NCBI RefSeq assembly: GCF_000934745.1 | Contig: NZ_JYNO01000001.1 | Coordinates: 372,001 to 436,000 of the forward strand | DNA: 64,000 nt | DNA from: Desulfonatronum thioautotrophicum | Lineage (GTDB): Bacteria > Desulfobacterota > Desulfovibrionia > Desulfovibrionales > Desulfonatronaceae | Reading direction: 5' to 3' | Part shown: in pieces, positions 26,121 through 36,283 of the stretch | Numbering within the stretch: the first letter of the stretch is position 1 | Layout: each line of letters starts with the position of its first letter | Position numbers and translations under genes: made by a program | Notes under the pieces: model-generated | Seen by the model: the letters and a program-made list of their open reading frames with translations, nothing else | The model's database searches: none | What the model was told of the DNA's origin: nothing

Positions 26121-26627
26121 TTAAAGGGCGATGCAGTCCGGATACCAGTCGGTTTCCCGAACCCGCTCCACGCGGGCCACCACGCACTCCCCGGTGGCCG
26201 AATGGAAGACCACCTTGCGTGCCCGTGTCCCGCCCACGTCCCGGCCGGCCAGGGCGATCCCCAGCCTGTCCAGGAGTTCCTCGCCCACCTGCACGTTGTG
26301 TCGCCCCAGCCCCGGCAGATACCCTTGCGCCTCGGAGTTTTCAGCTCCGCCGTAGAGATGCGCTTCCAGATCCCCGGCGGTGGAGCCGGCCGCGAAGAGC
26401 ATCTCAGCCAGGGTCACGATGGCCGGTGCCGCGAACATCGGCGTGGACAGGCCGGCCTCACGTACCGGGCGGATGTAATGGCTCATGCCGCCACGGCGAC
26501 GTCCGGCGTCGTACAGGGTCACGGCCACCCCGGATGCCGCCACGACAGCCAGCCGCGTCGGTTCGACCGGCACACAGACGTAGCCTGGGCGGACAAAATA
26601 GTCACTGGCCTGGATGGTGTCGTACAT
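26121..26627 (-). CDS. CheD-like protein lacking the catalytic cysteine
   Basis: This 168-residue CheD homologue has Gly in place of the catalytic Cys: ASGVAVTLYD at about 31-40, where active CheD has GSCVAV. His near 50 (GGMSHYIRP), the LYGGAENSE segment and the DVGGTRARKVVFHSATGE region are retained, so the fold is probably intact. It lies between cheW and cheR in the che operon. It could be a non-catalytic partner that binds receptors or CheX, or that titrates active CheD. That role is inference. Confidence 0.8.
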   Translation of the reverse strand: MYDTIQASDYFVRPGYVCVPVEPTRLAVVAASGVAVTLYDAGRRRGGMSHYIRPVREAGLSTPMFAAPAIVTLAEMLFAAGSTAGDLEAHLYGGAENSEAQGYLPGLGRHNVQVGEELLDRLGIALAGRDVGGTRARKVVFHSATGECVVARVERVRETDWYPDCIAL

Positions 26628-26666
26628 GCGTTGAGAGCTGCTTGCCGGACCCGGTTCGGGATGCGC

Positions 26667-27173
26667 TCACGGTTCATTATCCCGCAAGGCCGCGATCTCA
26701 TCTTCGCGCAACAACCGGCCCACGTCCAGAAGGATTTTCACCTCATCGCCCACCTTGCCCATACCCAGAATGTACCGGGCTTTTTCCGAACGGCCCAGTT
26801 TGGGTGGTGGAGAAACATTATCCGGAAGGATTTCGCGGACCTCCTGAACCGTGTCCACGATCAGGCCGACCACGCTGCCGTTAATGTCCACGACGATCAC
26901 GCAAGTCCGCTCGTCGTAGTCCCGGGGGGCCATATTGAACCGCAACCGGACATCCATCACCGGGATGACCTGTCCGCGCAGATTGATCACGCCCTTCACG
27001 AAGTCGGGCATGTCCGGGACCTCGGTGATTTTTTGAACCCCCACTATTTCGGTGACATAGCGGATTTCGATTCCAAAATCCTCGTCTCCCAGGCGGAAGG
27101 TCAGGTAGCGGCTGGACAACGTGTCCTCGTCCTCGTCGTAGAGATCGTCTTCCATCAAATCAGTCTGACTCAT
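26667..27173 (-). CDS. cheW: CheW coupling protein
   Basis: This 168-residue CheW links chemoreceptors to CheA. It has an acidic N-terminus, then YLTFRLGDEDFGIEIRYV, VPDMPDFVKGVINLRGQVIP and VGLIVDTVQEV. The ATG at 27173 follows AAGGAG with 6-base spacing. It is the only stand-alone CheW in the window, between the NIT-domain receptor and the Cys-less CheD. Confidence 0.93.
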   Translation of the reverse strand: MSQTDLMEDDLYDEDEDTLSSRYLTFRLGDEDFGIEIRYVTEIVGVQKITEVPDMPDFVKGVINLRGQVIPVMDVRLRFNMAPRDYDERTCVIVVDINGSVVGLIVDTVQEVREILPDNVSPPPKLGRSEKARYILGMGKVGDEVKILLDVGRLLREDEIAALRDNEP

Positions 27174-27303
27174 GGCGTACTCCTTGTTATATTTTCCCGC
27201 CAAGTTTGCGGGGGCGAACACACAGGTTCGCCCCTCCATTCGGTATCATTGAACCGTGAATCTCGCCAGGCGTTGAACCGCTGAACCACCATCCCCCCGC
27301 CTC

Positions 27304-29457
27304 TCAATACTTCCCGAATTCCTTGTCATCCAGGGGAATTTCCCGGCTGGGGTCCACCACGTCCCTGCGGCGGGCGCCTGTGTCCGGGACCCCGCCCCAC
27401 TCCCGGCGGACCGGAAGCGGCACGACGGGCCGGGCCGTGATTTCGCCGCCAGGTTCGCAGCCCTGGTCCAGAAGCCGGAAGCGGGCCAGCATGTCCTGCA
27501 GCTCTCTGGCCTGGGCCGAGAGCTGTTCCGCCGCCGAGGCTGTTTCCTCGGCATGGGCCGTGTTCTGCTGGGTCACGCTGTCGATCTGCTCCAGGCCCTG
27601 ACCGACCTCGGCCACGCCGCGGGCCTGTTCGTTGCTGGCCGCGGCGATCTCGGCCACCAGGTCCGCCGCCTTGGTGATGCCCTCCACGATCTCCGCAAGG
27701 GCCTCGGAGGTCTGTCCGGCGATCCGGGTGCCGCCGGCGACCTTCTCGTTGGAGGACTCGATCAGGTCCGCGGTCTCCTTGGCTGCCCTGGCACTGCGGG
27801 CCGCCAGGGAGCGGACCTCCTCGGCCACCACGGCGAAGCCCTTGCCGTGCCGCCCGGCCCGGGCCGCCTCCACGGCCGCGTTCAGGGCCAGGAGGTTGGT
27901 CTGGAAGGCGATCTCGTCGATGGTCTTGATGATCTTGGCGATCTGCTGGCTGGAGGCGTTGATTTCACTCATGGCCGCGACCATCTCGTCCATCCGCGCG
28001 CCACCCTTTTCCACCGCGCCCCGGGCCTCGGCCGCGAGCTGGTTGGCGTGGTGGGCGTTGTCCGCGTTCTGCTTGGCCTGACTCCCGATCTGGGTCATGG
28101 AGGCGCTGATCTGTTCCAGGCTGGCAGCGGACTCCGTGGCCCCCTGGGACAGGGACTGGCTGGCGGCGGCGATCTGCGTGGAGCCGGTCCCGACCTGCTG
28201 GGCCGCTTCATGGGCCCTGGCAAGGGAGACGTTCATGCGCTGGACCATCTCCCGCAAGGCCATGCCCAGGGCGTCGCGGTCCGAGAGCACGTTCACCTCG
28301 CTGGTGAAATCACCCTCCGCGATCCGCTCGGCCAGGTGCTGTTTTTCCTGCAGACTGGCGACCATCCGGTTCAGTTCCTGGGCTGTCTTGGCGATGTCGT
28401 CCCGGCCCTGGACCGCCATGGTCCGTGTCAGGTCTCCCGCGGCCATGTGACCACAGATCTCGCGAATCCGCCGCAGGGAAGAGCTGAAACCACGCAACAC
28501 GAACAGGCCGAGCAGCGATGAGGCCGCTATGGCCAGACCGAGCAGGATCATTGTCGTCAGCATGGCCCGGTTGCTCTCTTCAACGAAGAAAGCGGCCCGT
28601 TTGGAAATGGATTCCTGTTCCAGGGCAATGACCCGGCCGATGGCGTCCACGTGTCGGGTCACCAGGTCGAAGGTTTGGCGCCCGGACAGGGCAAACGAGC
28701 GTTCCCCGCCGATCAGGGCCCCGGTCATTGCGCTGATTTCCTGCCAGGTTTGGCTCTGCTGGACCTCCTCCAGCGCTTTGCCGGCCTCCGCGCCCAGCGC
28801 CAGGGCCGGGCTGCTCAGGTTGGCCTCCACCCCGGTCAGCAGGCGGGCCAGAAGCAGGAGCAGCTCCTGGTTCAGGGCATCCGGCGCGGCCACGCTGCGA
28901 CTGAGGTTGGCCCGAAGCAGCCCGGCGTTTTCCCGGCCTTCCTCCAACAGGATCAGGCTGCTCATCCGCTTGCCCAGGCCGCGGGATGTTCTGGCGTCCG
29001 CGGTCTCCCCGGTCAGGCGCAGGGCGTCGCGGATGATTCTCGTGTAGGTGGCAAGCACAGTAGACGGCTCGTGGTTGGCGTCTACGCCTTGCCGGGCATT
29101 GCGCAGGTCCGCGAGCAGGGAGTCGGAAGCCTGCACCGGATCGGAGGCGATCCGGGCCAGGCCGGCCTGCCGCAGGAGGCCCTCCCCGGCCGTGTCGGTC
29201 TGGGCGCGCTGGCCCAATACGGCACCGCGGTCCGCCCCCCCGGAGAGGGCCAGGCCGGACAGTCCGCGCTCGACCTGGAGTTCGCGGACAAACGCCGATG
29301 TCGCGTTCAAGAACCTGATGTTCGCGTCCATTTCCTGTAAAATGGCCCGCTCCCGCAGATTCCCGGACACCGACTGCCAGGACTGGATCGCGAAAAAAAG
29401 CACCGGCACAAAAATGGCCAGAGTGAGCTTGATCCTGTAATCAATGTGCGACAACAT
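27304..29457 (-). CDS. Chemoreceptor with an NIT-type sensory domain
   Basis: This 717-residue methyl-accepting chemotaxis protein has a helix at about 8-26, a large periplasmic helical domain resembling the nitrate/nitrite-sensing NIT family ([13 protein letters not shown], then [12 protein letters not shown]), a second helix near 300-322, HAMP segments (about 322-430) and a signalling domain with the hairpin tip [20 protein letters not shown]. Its last 340 residues are nearly identical to those of the receptor at 33492. It starts 22 bases after the HEAT-receiver gene and precedes cheW, so it is part of the main operon. Nitrate or nitrite as ligand is inferred only from domain type. Confidence 0.9.
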   Translation of the reverse strand: MLSHIDYRIKLTLAIFVPVLFFAIQSWQSVSGNLRERAILQEMDANIRFLNATSAFVRELQVERGLSGLALSGGADRGAVLGQRAQTDTAGEGLLRQAGLARIASDPVQASDSLLADLRNARQGVDANHEPSTVLATYTRIIRDALRLTGETADARTSRGLGKRMSSLILLEEGRENAGLLRANLSRSVAAPDALNQELLLLLARLLTGVEANLSSPALALGAEAGKALEEVQQSQTWQEISAMTGALIGGERSFALSGRQTFDLVTRHVDAIGRVIALEQESISKRAAFFVEESNRAMLTTMILLGLAIAASSLLGLFVLRGFSSSLRRIREICGHMAAGDLTRTMAVQGRDDIAKTAQELNRMVASLQEKQHLAERIAEGDFTSEVNVLSDRDALGMALREMVQRMNVSLARAHEAAQQVGTGSTQIAAASQSLSQGATESAASLEQISASMTQIGSQAKQNADNAHHANQLAAEARGAVEKGGARMDEMVAAMSEINASSQQIAKIIKTIDEIAFQTNLLALNAAVEAARAGRHGKGFAVVAEEVRSLAARSARAAKETADLIESSNEKVAGGTRIAGQTSEALAEIVEGITKAADLVAEIAAASNEQARGVAEVGQGLEQIDSVTQQNTAHAEETASAAEQLSAQARELQDMLARFRLLDQGCEPGGEITARPVVPLPVRREWGGVPDTGARRRDVVDPSREIPLDDKEFGKY

Positions 29458-29479
29458 CGTGTTCTCCCTTTGTTGAGGT

Positions 29480-31162
29480 TCATTTTTTCGTTCTTTCGCC
29501 TGGTGATCCGGAAACCCCGCAGCTCGATCCCTTGACCGGGCCAGACAAATACCTTGAAATTTTCTCCCGCAACTGGGCCGAGGTGAACGGCTTGACGATA
29601 AAGCTGTTGACCCCGACGTTTTTCGCGATCCTGGCCTGAGCCTTGGAAGATTCCGTGCTGGCCATGACGATGGGCATATCCGCCCATTCCGGTCTGGCCC
29701 GCATTTTTCTGGTCATCTCGGTGCCGTCCATGACCGGCATGTTCATGTCCGTCACCAGAATATCAAACGTCCCGCCCGCTTCGAGCGCGTCCAGGGCTGC
29801 CTGGCCGTTTTCAGCGGTGTGCACGCGCCAGCCGGTCTCCATGCCGAACTGCACATAAAAGGCACGCATGGCTTCGGAGTCGTCCACGGCAAGCATGCGC
29901 GGAAGGTCCGCATCCGTGCTGCCTGCTTCGTTGGTTGCACCAAGGGTGCGCAGCGTGCGGGCTTCACCGGCAAAACCCCGCGACTCCAGAGCCTGGGACA
30001 GGGTTTCCAGTGTAGCGCGATTTGCAGTGGCCTCCAGCTCTTCGAGAACGCGCGGCCCGAGTTCGGGCTTGCTGAAAAAGGTCGCAAAGAGGGCCCCGGC
30101 CTGAGCCGCGATGATGGCCCGCAACGCCCTTCCGAGGGAATCAGGGGATTGTTTCAGGCGGGCCGACATCTCCTGCGCCAGCCCATCGGCCAGGGTTGGC
30201 TGGAAAAGGGCCTCCAGGCCCTTGACAATGGCCAGCAGAAGCAGGGGGTCGGTCTCCTTCCACATGGCATCCTGAAGAAAAACCACGCTTTTCATGCCTG
30301 CAATCCTGCCCAGGGCCTCATATCCGGAGAAACGTTCGTTGGGGGACCGCAAAACTTGGCGCTCCAGCGCATTGATCAGCACGTTGGCGGCCTGTCTGCC
30401 ACCCGTCAACCCCAGGGCGTTGGAGGCAAGGATTTTTTCATCCGTATCCTCGGACTGCTCCAGGATGGCGGCCAGGAGCGGAACGGCTCGCTCGCCGGCG
30501 GCCACAAGGCCTTTTTGGACCAGACGTCTGGCTGTGGGATTTTGGTGATGAATCTTGGAGGCCAGAAAGGCCAGGGCCTCCTGGGTATTCAGCTCCTGCA
30601 GGGCCTCGATGGCCGACCAGGCAAGCACGGAACACTGTTCAACCTGGTCCGGGGCCTCGTTGGCATCGATGAAGCCTTCCAGGCGGGCCTGGGACGCTGC
30701 ATCCCCGTGCGCACCGATCTGGGAAATGCAGACGCAGGCAATGTAGTCGTCGTGATGATCCAGGTGTTCACGGAACAAGGGCAGGGCTGCCGGATCGCCC
30801 AGGCGGGCCAGGGCCGTGAGCGCGTCATGTTGGGCGTCCGGGTCGTTTTGCCATTCCCGAGCGAATTGCATGAGGGGGGCCACGGCTTCGACCAGCTTCG
30901 CCTCTCCGGCCAGAAGGGCGCAAAACCTGCGCAGTTTCGTGGTTTCATGGTTCAGGAAATCCAGAATGGCCGGGGGGTTGCGGAGCAACACTTCGCGCAG
31001 CGTCGTGCGGACCATGCTGTCTATGACCGGATCGTCAACAGGTTGGGTGAACAGTTCGACCAGGCCCGGAATAACGCCCGGATCTCCGCCGGCCCGCGCC
31101 TCTGTGAGCAGGGCGATCTGGCACAGGAAATCCATCTTTCGGAAGTCGTTCATGCTTTTCAT
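29480..31162 (-). CDS. HEAT-repeat protein with C-terminal receiver domain
   Basis: This 560-residue cytoplasmic protein has about 420 residues of HEAT/PBS-lyase-like helical repeats (for example [20 protein letters not shown]) followed by a receiver ([14 protein letters not shown], phospho-Asp in [33 protein letters not shown]). HEAT arrays are protein-binding scaffolds, so CheA-dependent phosphorylation may control an interaction with the receptor array. It is the first gene of the operon continuing through receptor, cheW, cheD-like, cheR and cheB. A start at 31153 is also possible. Confidence 0.85.
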   Translation of the reverse strand: MKSMNDFRKMDFLCQIALLTEARAGGDPGVIPGLVELFTQPVDDPVIDSMVRTTLREVLLRNPPAILDFLNHETTKLRRFCALLAGEAKLVEAVAPLMQFAREWQNDPDAQHDALTALARLGDPAALPLFREHLDHHDDYIACVCISQIGAHGDAASQARLEGFIDANEAPDQVEQCSVLAWSAIEALQELNTQEALAFLASKIHHQNPTARRLVQKGLVAAGERAVPLLAAILEQSEDTDEKILASNALGLTGGRQAANVLINALERQVLRSPNERFSGYEALGRIAGMKSVVFLQDAMWKETDPLLLLAIVKGLEALFQPTLADGLAQEMSARLKQSPDSLGRALRAIIAAQAGALFATFFSKPELGPRVLEELEATANRATLETLSQALESRGFAGEARTLRTLGATNEAGSTDADLPRMLAVDDSEAMRAFYVQFGMETGWRVHTAENGQAALDALEAGGTFDILVTDMNMPVMDGTEMTRKMRARPEWADMPIVMASTESSKAQARIAKNVGVNSFIVKPFTSAQLREKISRYLSGPVKGSSCGVSGSPGERTKK

Positions 31163-32010
31163 ATCTTCGCTCCATCAATCTAGGGATTGTCACGAAATAA
31201 CCACTGCATCCTACTGTCAGTCGGCAGCCATATCTTTACAGGATGAGGGAAGAACGGACTTTTTCAGCTATAGAAAAAGCATTAGTTGTTTTGTTACACA
31301 CCCTTGTTGCGTCTTGTCGTAATTGCTAAAAGATCGGGCAAACTCTAAAATTGCCTCTACCCCTGGATTCCCGCCTGTCTGCCACAGGCAAGCCCGCGCG
31401 GGAATGGCTGAAATGGCATGTTCTCACGACGCACTCATGCCCGCGAAGCCTGTCCTCGTGCAGACGGGGAGCGGGCATCCAGGTCATGCCTGCCACAAGT
31501 TTTTGAGAAGTTATATGATCTCCCAGCAAATGCTTGTTTTTACTGGCCACAAGCCACTAACGCGGGACATGCCCGCAACCCAGGCAAAATGAATATGAAC
31601 CGCCCCCCGGCACTCACACTGCAAGAAAGTTGGACGAGAAGCGTTTGCCATGGAAAAAAGTGAGTGCCGGGTCAAGGCACGAAGGACACCAAGAAGAATT
31701 TTTGCCTTCCGCTGGAAAGATGCGGCAGGCAAAAGGCTTCATGCTAACGGCTAAGTGACATCACCCCGATAGAGGGAGACATCCTTTTGGAAAGCAGCTC
31801 TTTCCCTGCTTTCCAAAAGGCTTCCTTGGCGCACTTTGAGCCTTGAGCATAGCGGGCGGTTCAAAACTTCTTGTTTTTTCTTGCAGGCTATCAGGAGTAA
31901 GTCACTAACCGCTGCCGAGTGCAAAAGAGACTTTTTGCACTCGGCTCTAAACAGGTCAGGCCAGACCGTCGGGCTTTCTTCCTCCTGGCCGGATACGAGA
32001 TCAGCCACGA
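31163..32010. other. Repeat-rich intergenic region
   Basis: No gene is supported in these 848 bases. The stretch holds a GGATTCCCGCC...GCGGGAATG palindrome (31361-31402, also at 44168-44213), the ACTAACGCGGG...CATGCCCGCAACCCAG unit (31556-31584, also in the MITE at 14894), a perfect hairpin CCTTTTGGAAAGCAG/CTGCTTTCCAAAAGG at 31783-31820, and the GCCGAGTGCAAAA hairpin at 31914-31945 that recurs at 63723-63753. Confidence 0.65.
31914..31945. repeat. Perfect hairpin repeat GCCGAGTGCAAAA, copy 1
   Basis: GCCGAGTGCAAAA pairs with TTTTTGCACTCGGC across a short loop. A near-identical hairpin lies at 63723-63753. Both neighbourhoods also share CTTGTTTTTACT and CCACAAGCCACT words. It may act as a bidirectional terminator downstream of cheX. 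Confidence 0.6.
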
Positions 32011-32469
32011 TCATTCAAAACAGAACTCCACCGAAAACTCGCCGTGGTCCGTAGTGAACGGAATGGCCATGATCGGCTCGGAACTGACGTGGTGCACCGT
32101 GTGATTCTTGCCCATGATCACCGACGGCGTGGCCGCCTGCATTGTCAATCCGTCACCGGCCAGAATCTGCCGGGCCTTGCCCGAGATCATGTTCGTGATC
32201 TCGCCGACCATGTCCTTGGTGTCCTGGATCACGTCCTGGATATCGTCGCCGAGCATGCTCTTGACTACGGACAGGGCGCACTTCTGGGTAAACGTGACCG
32301 AGACCGTGCCGGTCTTGTCCCCGGTCAGGCCGATCAGGCCGGTCACGTCGCCGCTGGCCGCATTGTCCTTCTTGACAAAAGGCTTCCCCGCCTTCGGGGT
32401 GATCATGGCCATGGTGGACAGGACTTCTATCGTGGCTGTCATGAATGCCTTGGCGATTTCAACGCTCAT
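32011..32469 (-). CDS. cheX: CheX, CheY-P phosphatase family protein
   Basis: This 152-residue CheX/CheC-family protein has the phosphatase signature DMVGEITNMISGKAR (Glu and Asn near residues 89 and 92). It dephosphorylates CheY-P. No cheZ or cheC gene is visible in the cluster, so it is probably the signal-terminating phosphatase. It lies 70 bases downstream of cheY on the same strand. Confidence 0.88.
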   Translation of the reverse strand: MSVEIAKAFMTATIEVLSTMAMITPKAGKPFVKKDNAASGDVTGLIGLTGDKTGTVSVTFTQKCALSVVKSMLGDDIQDVIQDTKDMVGEITNMISGKARQILAGDGLTMQAATPSVIMGKNHTVHHVSSEPIMAIPFTTDHGEFSVEFCFE

Positions 32470-32539
32470 GTCTGACTCCCTCTTTATTCATACTGTTTTG
32501 TTTTCCGCAAAGTCCCCGTGTCCACCTGCCGTCATCTAC

Positions 32540-32920
32540 TCAGCCCGCCCCCAGGCACTTGTTGATCTTTTCCTCCAGGGTGGCCGGACTGAAGGGTTTG
32601 ACGACGTATTGGGACACTCCGGCCTGGACCGCCTCAATGATGTTTTCCTGGAGACCTTCCGCGGTGACCATGATGAACGGCAGATGGGCGAACTTTTTGT
32701 CGCCGCGCACGGCCCGCAGGAAATCGATCCCGGTCATTTTCGGCATGTTCCAGTCGGAGATGATGAAATCCACGGGGCGTTTGTTCAGAATGTCAAGCGC
32801 CGCCGTTCCGTCCTCGGCATCAACGATATTCTTGTATTCCAACTGATTGAGTATGTTCTTGATAATCTTGCGCATGGTGGCGAAATCATCAACGACAAGA
32901 ATGCACATGGTTTTGCTCAT
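32540..32920 (-). CDS. cheY: CheY, chemotaxis response regulator
   Basis: This 126-residue receiver of classic CheY type has ILVVDDFATMRKIIKNIL, a phospho-Asp in FIISDWNMPKMTGIDFLRAV, VTAEG with the switch Thr, and VVKPFSPATLEEKI. The DWNMP and FSPATLEEK signatures match motor-binding CheY rather than generic receivers. Pairing with cheX just downstream supports this. It is the best candidate for the motor output of this system. Confidence 0.92.
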   Translation of the reverse strand: MSKTMCILVVDDFATMRKIIKNILNQLEYKNIVDAEDGTAALDILNKRPVDFIISDWNMPKMTGIDFLRAVRGDKKFAHLPFIMVTAEGLQENIIEAVQAGVSQYVVKPFSPATLEEKINKCLGAG

Positions 32921-33160
32921 ATCCGCCTTTCCTCCTACCCGACCTTCATTCCGGACGTCCGCTGGTCGCCACTACCTTCCAACTATTGATCGCTCCCACG
33001 CTCCAGCGTCGCGAATTGAAACCCGGTGAAACGCCACTCTTTGGATGGTGACCGACACTGGGCGGTTTTTATACCGCGGAACTGCTCCCAGGCAGCCTTT
33101 GCTGATGGGAACTGATCGTCCACTCAGTGCTAAAACAGGGCGCTGGATCGCCCAAGACCG

Positions 33161-33186
33161 CGTTCCCACGCCGGAGCGTGGGAACG
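33161..33186. repeat. Palindrome CGTTCCCACGC...GCGTGGGAACG
   Basis: CGTTCCCACGCCGGAGCGTG plus GGAACG is a near-perfect palindrome in the 313-base gap between cheY and the cheA tail copy. A variant lies at 36284-36317 beside the other short cheA tail, and a decayed one at about 32990-33012. No gene is seen in the gap. Confidence 0.65.
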
Positions 33187-33233
33187 ATCGCCATAATCCC
33201 AGCATCCCAGCATTATCTCTTACCTTCCCACCT

Positions 33234-33480
33234 TCACCCCTCCCCCCGTTCCGCCACCAGCCCGGCCACGTCCAGGATCAGACTGACCTGGCCGTCCCCG
33301 AGGATGGTGCAGCCGGAAACGCCCGGTGACTGGCCCAGGAAGCTCGACAATCCCTTGATCACGGTTTCCTGGCGGCCGAGGATTTCGTCCACGAACAGGG
33401 CGATGGTCCGCCGGTCGCATTCCACCAGGATCAGGATGCCCTTGTGGAGTTGCGTATGGTCCGGGGTCTTGTCCGTGAAG
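33234..33480 (-). pseudogene. Duplicated 3' end of cheA, copy 1
   Basis: About 80 codons of the CheA C-terminal CheW-like domain (KTPDHTQLHKGILILVECDR, LFVDEILGRQETVIKG, SGCTILGDGQVSLILDVAGL) lie directly after the PstS-linked receptor gene. Against the full cheA (38298-38540) I count about four differences in some 220 bases. There is no start codon or upstream cheA sequence. Homology even extends past the stop into CCCAGCAT repeats and CTTCCCACCTTC. This is a recent duplication or gene-conversion scar. Confidence 0.85.
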
Positions 33481-33491
33481 CGTCTCTCTTT

Positions 33492-35252
33492 TCAGTACTT
33501 CCCGAATTCCTTGTCATCCAGGGGGATTTCCCGGCTGGGGTCCACGATGTCGCGACGGTCCGCTTTCTCCGGGACGCCGCCCCATTCTTTCCTGGCCGGG
33601 AGCTGAGCCGCGGGTTTGGCCGGGACCGGGGTGTGCCCGGCCGGCTGTCCGCCGTCCTCCTTGAGCCGGAAGCGGGCCAGCATATCTTGCAGTTCCCTGG
33701 CCTGGGCTGAAAGTTGCTCCGCGGCAGCGGCCGTTTCCTCGGCGTGGGCCGTATTCTGCTGGGTCACACTGTCGATCTGCTCCAGGCCCTGGCCGACCTC
33801 GGCCACGCCGCGGGCCTGCTCGTTGCTGGCCGCGGCGATCTCGGCCACCAGGTCCGCGGCCTTGGTGATGCCCGCCACGATCTCCGCAAGGGCCTCGGAG
33901 GTCTGCCCGGCGATCCGGGTGCCGCCGGCGACCTTCGCGTTGGAGGACTCGATCAGCTCCGCGGTCTCCTTGGCCGCCCTGGCGCTGCGGGCCGCCAGGG
34001 AGCGGACCTCCTCGGCCACCACGGCGAAGCCCTTGCCGTGCCGCCCGGCCCTTGCCGCCTCCACGGCCGCGTTCAGGGCCAGGAGGTTGGTCTGAAAGGC
34101 GATTTCGTCGATGGTCTTGATGATCTTGGCGATCTGCTGGCTGGAAGCGTTTATCTCGCCCATGGCCGCGACCATCTCGTCCATCCGCGCGCCGCCCTTT
34201 TCCACCGCCCCCCGGACCTCGGCCGCAAGCTGGTTGGCGTGGTGGGCGTTGTCCGCGTTCTGCTTGGCCTGACTCCCGATCTGGGTCATGGAGGCGCTGA
34301 TCTGCTCCAGGCTGGCCGCGGACTCGGTGGCCCCCTGGGACAGGGACTGGCTGGCGGAGGCGATCTGGGCCGAGCCGTCACCGACCTGATGCGAGGTATC
34401 GCTGATTTGCGCGATTACTGCGCTCATGTTCTGGTTCATTCTGTCAAAGGATGCGGAAAGGGCCTCCTGTTGGCGCCCCAATTCCTCGAAGGCGTTCCAG
34501 AGGGTTCCAACCTCGTCCCGTCGTTGGGCGTATTCGGCATGTTGCTTGACCTGTCTCGAGGCCTCTTCGTGAGACAAAGAAGGCGGACGCATGCGCAGGT
34601 CTCCTTCTGCCATGGCCGCGGCCGTTTCAGCCAAGGCGCTGTTCCGGGAGGCGATGCGCTGCGCATTCCGGGCAATGACCTGGATCGGTCCGGCAATGCC
34701 CCGAGCGATGATGAACGCCGCGATCATGCAGGCGGCGATGACCAGGAAGGCAATGATCATCAAAATATTGATACGTCGCGTTTCCCTGGCCTGCGTCGCG
34801 TGGAGTTCTTCCTGAAAGCTTTCCAGGAGGGCGGACATTTCGGCAAGGCCATGCTCCAGCTCGTTCAGCCGGGTCTGGGCCGCTTCCAACCGATTTTCCA
34901 GAAACAGCGATGTGACGGAAACCATGCGAACGAAAAATGAATGGTATGTGGACCGGACCTGTGCGATCAATTCCGGATACGCAGTCTCCAGTTCAGCCAT
35001 TTCCCTAAACACGTTCAAAGATGCCGTGGCGGTCTGGACGGCGTAGCGCTCGTCCCGGGTGAGAATCCCGTTTTGCACGGAGCGAAAGACCCCATGGATA
35101 CCGGTTTTGATCTGTTCCATGTGCCCCTGGGCAACCCGGTGCCGGGTCAGATTCACGTTTACGAAGGAGTAGACCATGACGAAAAAAATGCCCATCAGGA
35201 GCGCCAGTAACGGGAGCGGCAGGATGATTTTTGTTTTGAGTGAGTGGGTCAT
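33492..35252 (-). CDS. Chemoreceptor paired with a PstS-like binding protein
   Basis: This 586-residue methyl-accepting chemotaxis protein has a helix at about 9-29, a small helical periplasmic domain (about 30-162), a second helix at about 163-184, HAMP, and a signalling domain nearly identical to that of the receptor at 27304. The hairpin tip is [20 protein letters not shown] and the tail is [14 protein letters not shown]. It starts 3 bases after the stop of a PstS-like gene, with GGGGAG upstream. The pair suggests a receptor activated by a ligand-loaded periplasmic protein, perhaps for phosphate. Confidence 0.9.
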   Translation of the reverse strand: MTHSLKTKIILPLPLLALLMGIFFVMVYSFVNVNLTRHRVAQGHMEQIKTGIHGVFRSVQNGILTRDERYAVQTATASLNVFREMAELETAYPELIAQVRSTYHSFFVRMVSVTSLFLENRLEAAQTRLNELEHGLAEMSALLESFQEELHATQARETRRINILMIIAFLVIAACMIAAFIIARGIAGPIQVIARNAQRIASRNSALAETAAAMAEGDLRMRPPSLSHEEASRQVKQHAEYAQRRDEVGTLWNAFEELGRQQEALSASFDRMNQNMSAVIAQISDTSHQVGDGSAQIASASQSLSQGATESAASLEQISASMTQIGSQAKQNADNAHHANQLAAEVRGAVEKGGARMDEMVAAMGEINASSQQIAKIIKTIDEIAFQTNLLALNAAVEAARAGRHGKGFAVVAEEVRSLAARSARAAKETAELIESSNAKVAGGTRIAGQTSEALAEIVAGITKAADLVAEIAAASNEQARGVAEVGQGLEQIDSVTQQNTAHAEETAAAAEQLSAQARELQDMLARFRLKEDGGQPAGHTPVPAKPAAQLPARKEWGGVPEKADRRDIVDPSREIPLDDKEFGKY

Positions 35253-35255
35253 TGG

Positions 35256-36107
35256 CTATCTCCCCCTTGCTGGAATAAAACTCAGGCTCTCGACAACCCT
35301 TTGGCCCTCGGAGCTCATGACCATGTCCAGAAACGTGCCGATCGCACCTTCTCGCTCCGTGAACACGAAATTCAATTCCCGGCCGATGGGGTAGGCCCCG
35401 GACAGGACGTTGGGCACCGTAGCCGTTACGCCGTCCAGTTCCAGGATGCGTACGGGCAGACCCTGCTCCACCAGGATACCGGCCGCGCCCATGGAGACGT
35501 AACCGATGGCGCCCGGCAGGCCGCCCACAAGCATCAGCGCCTCCACGTTGGCTCCGATCTCATGGGCGTTTCTGGTGATCGATCCTCGCGAACCGGGCTG
35601 CTTGTCCGGATGATGCAGGCCGGTGTAGCCTTCGAACAGATCCAGGGTTGCCCGGCCGACTTCCTTGGTCACGAGTTCCACGCGTTCATCCCAGTCCGTG
35701 ACCTGTCGCCATTGGGTCTCGTTTCCCGAAAACAGCCGCAGGATCGTTTCCCGGTCAATACGGTGCAGGGGGTTCCGGCTGTTGACAATGAAGACCAACG
35801 CATCATGGCCGACGGTGAGGTGATCCACGGCCATACGCTCGTCATCCCGCAGGGAGCGGGAGACCATTCCGATATCCGAATCTCCGGAGATTGTGTTGCG
35901 CAGACCGGCCCCGGTACCACCTCCGGAGATGGAAACCGGTATCCCGGTTCTTTCGGTGAACAGCATGCCGACCTGCTCGGCGACGGGCTGCACAGTGGTC
36001 GCACCGGAAATGGACAGGACACGGTCTGCCTGTGCCCAGGCAGACGGCGTGATCAAGTACATGACGACCATAAGAAAAAGAACTGCTCCGAATGACGTTC
36101 TAACCAT
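35256..36107 (-). CDS. PstS-like periplasmic phosphate-binding protein
   Basis: This 283-residue secreted protein has the signal peptide VLFLMVVMYLITPSAWAQA. Features of the phosphate-binding family are ISGATTVQPVAEQVGMLF, SISGGGTGAGLRNTISGDSD (phosphate-loop Ser/Gly/Thr), RSLRDDE and GSRGSITRNAHEIGANVEAL. The ATG at 36107 follows AAAGGAG. No pstCAB genes are adjacent; the next gene, 3 bases on, is a chemoreceptor. The likely role is therefore a chemotaxis ligand sensor for phosphate or another oxyanion, rather than uptake. Confidence 0.85.
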   Translation of the reverse strand: MVRTSFGAVLFLMVVMYLITPSAWAQADRVLSISGATTVQPVAEQVGMLFTERTGIPVSISGGGTGAGLRNTISGDSDIGMVSRSLRDDERMAVDHLTVGHDALVFIVNSRNPLHRIDRETILRLFSGNETQWRQVTDWDERVELVTKEVGRATLDLFEGYTGLHHPDKQPGSRGSITRNAHEIGANVEALMLVGGLPGAIGYVSMGAAGILVEQGLPVRILELDGVTATVPNVLSGAYPIGRELNFVFTEREGAIGTFLDMVMSSEGQRVVESLSFIPARGR

Positions 36108-36186
36108 TGTCAACTCCTTTAGATTGCCTGCCCCCGGATACTGCCCGGACATTGTCCCCTCTTCGCTCCTTCGGACTCTGCATCCC

Positions 36187-36279
36187 TCATGTCCCCCGCT
36201 CCGCCACCAGCCCGGCCACGTCCAGGATCAGGCTGACCTTGCCGTCCCCGAGGATGGTGCAGCCGGAAACGCCCGGAGA
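36187..36279 (-). pseudogene. Duplicated 3' end of cheA, copy 2
   Basis: The last 31 codons of CheA (PGVSGCTILGDGKVSLILDV, then AGLVAERG and a stop) are repeated upstream of the PstS-like gene, with only one or two base changes from the full gene. The homology breaks at the palindrome GATCGTTCCCACGC starting at 36284. Confidence 0.85.
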
Positions 36280-36283
36280 TTCC

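Noticed and set aside
25290-27284. A 664-codon plus-strand frame opposite cheR, the CheD-like gene and cheW
   Set aside because: It spans three recognisable genes in antisense and encodes nothing recognisable.
31751-32014. 87-codon minus-strand frame downstream of cheX
   Set aside because: It runs through hairpin repeats, has no ribosome-binding site and shows no protein-like pattern.
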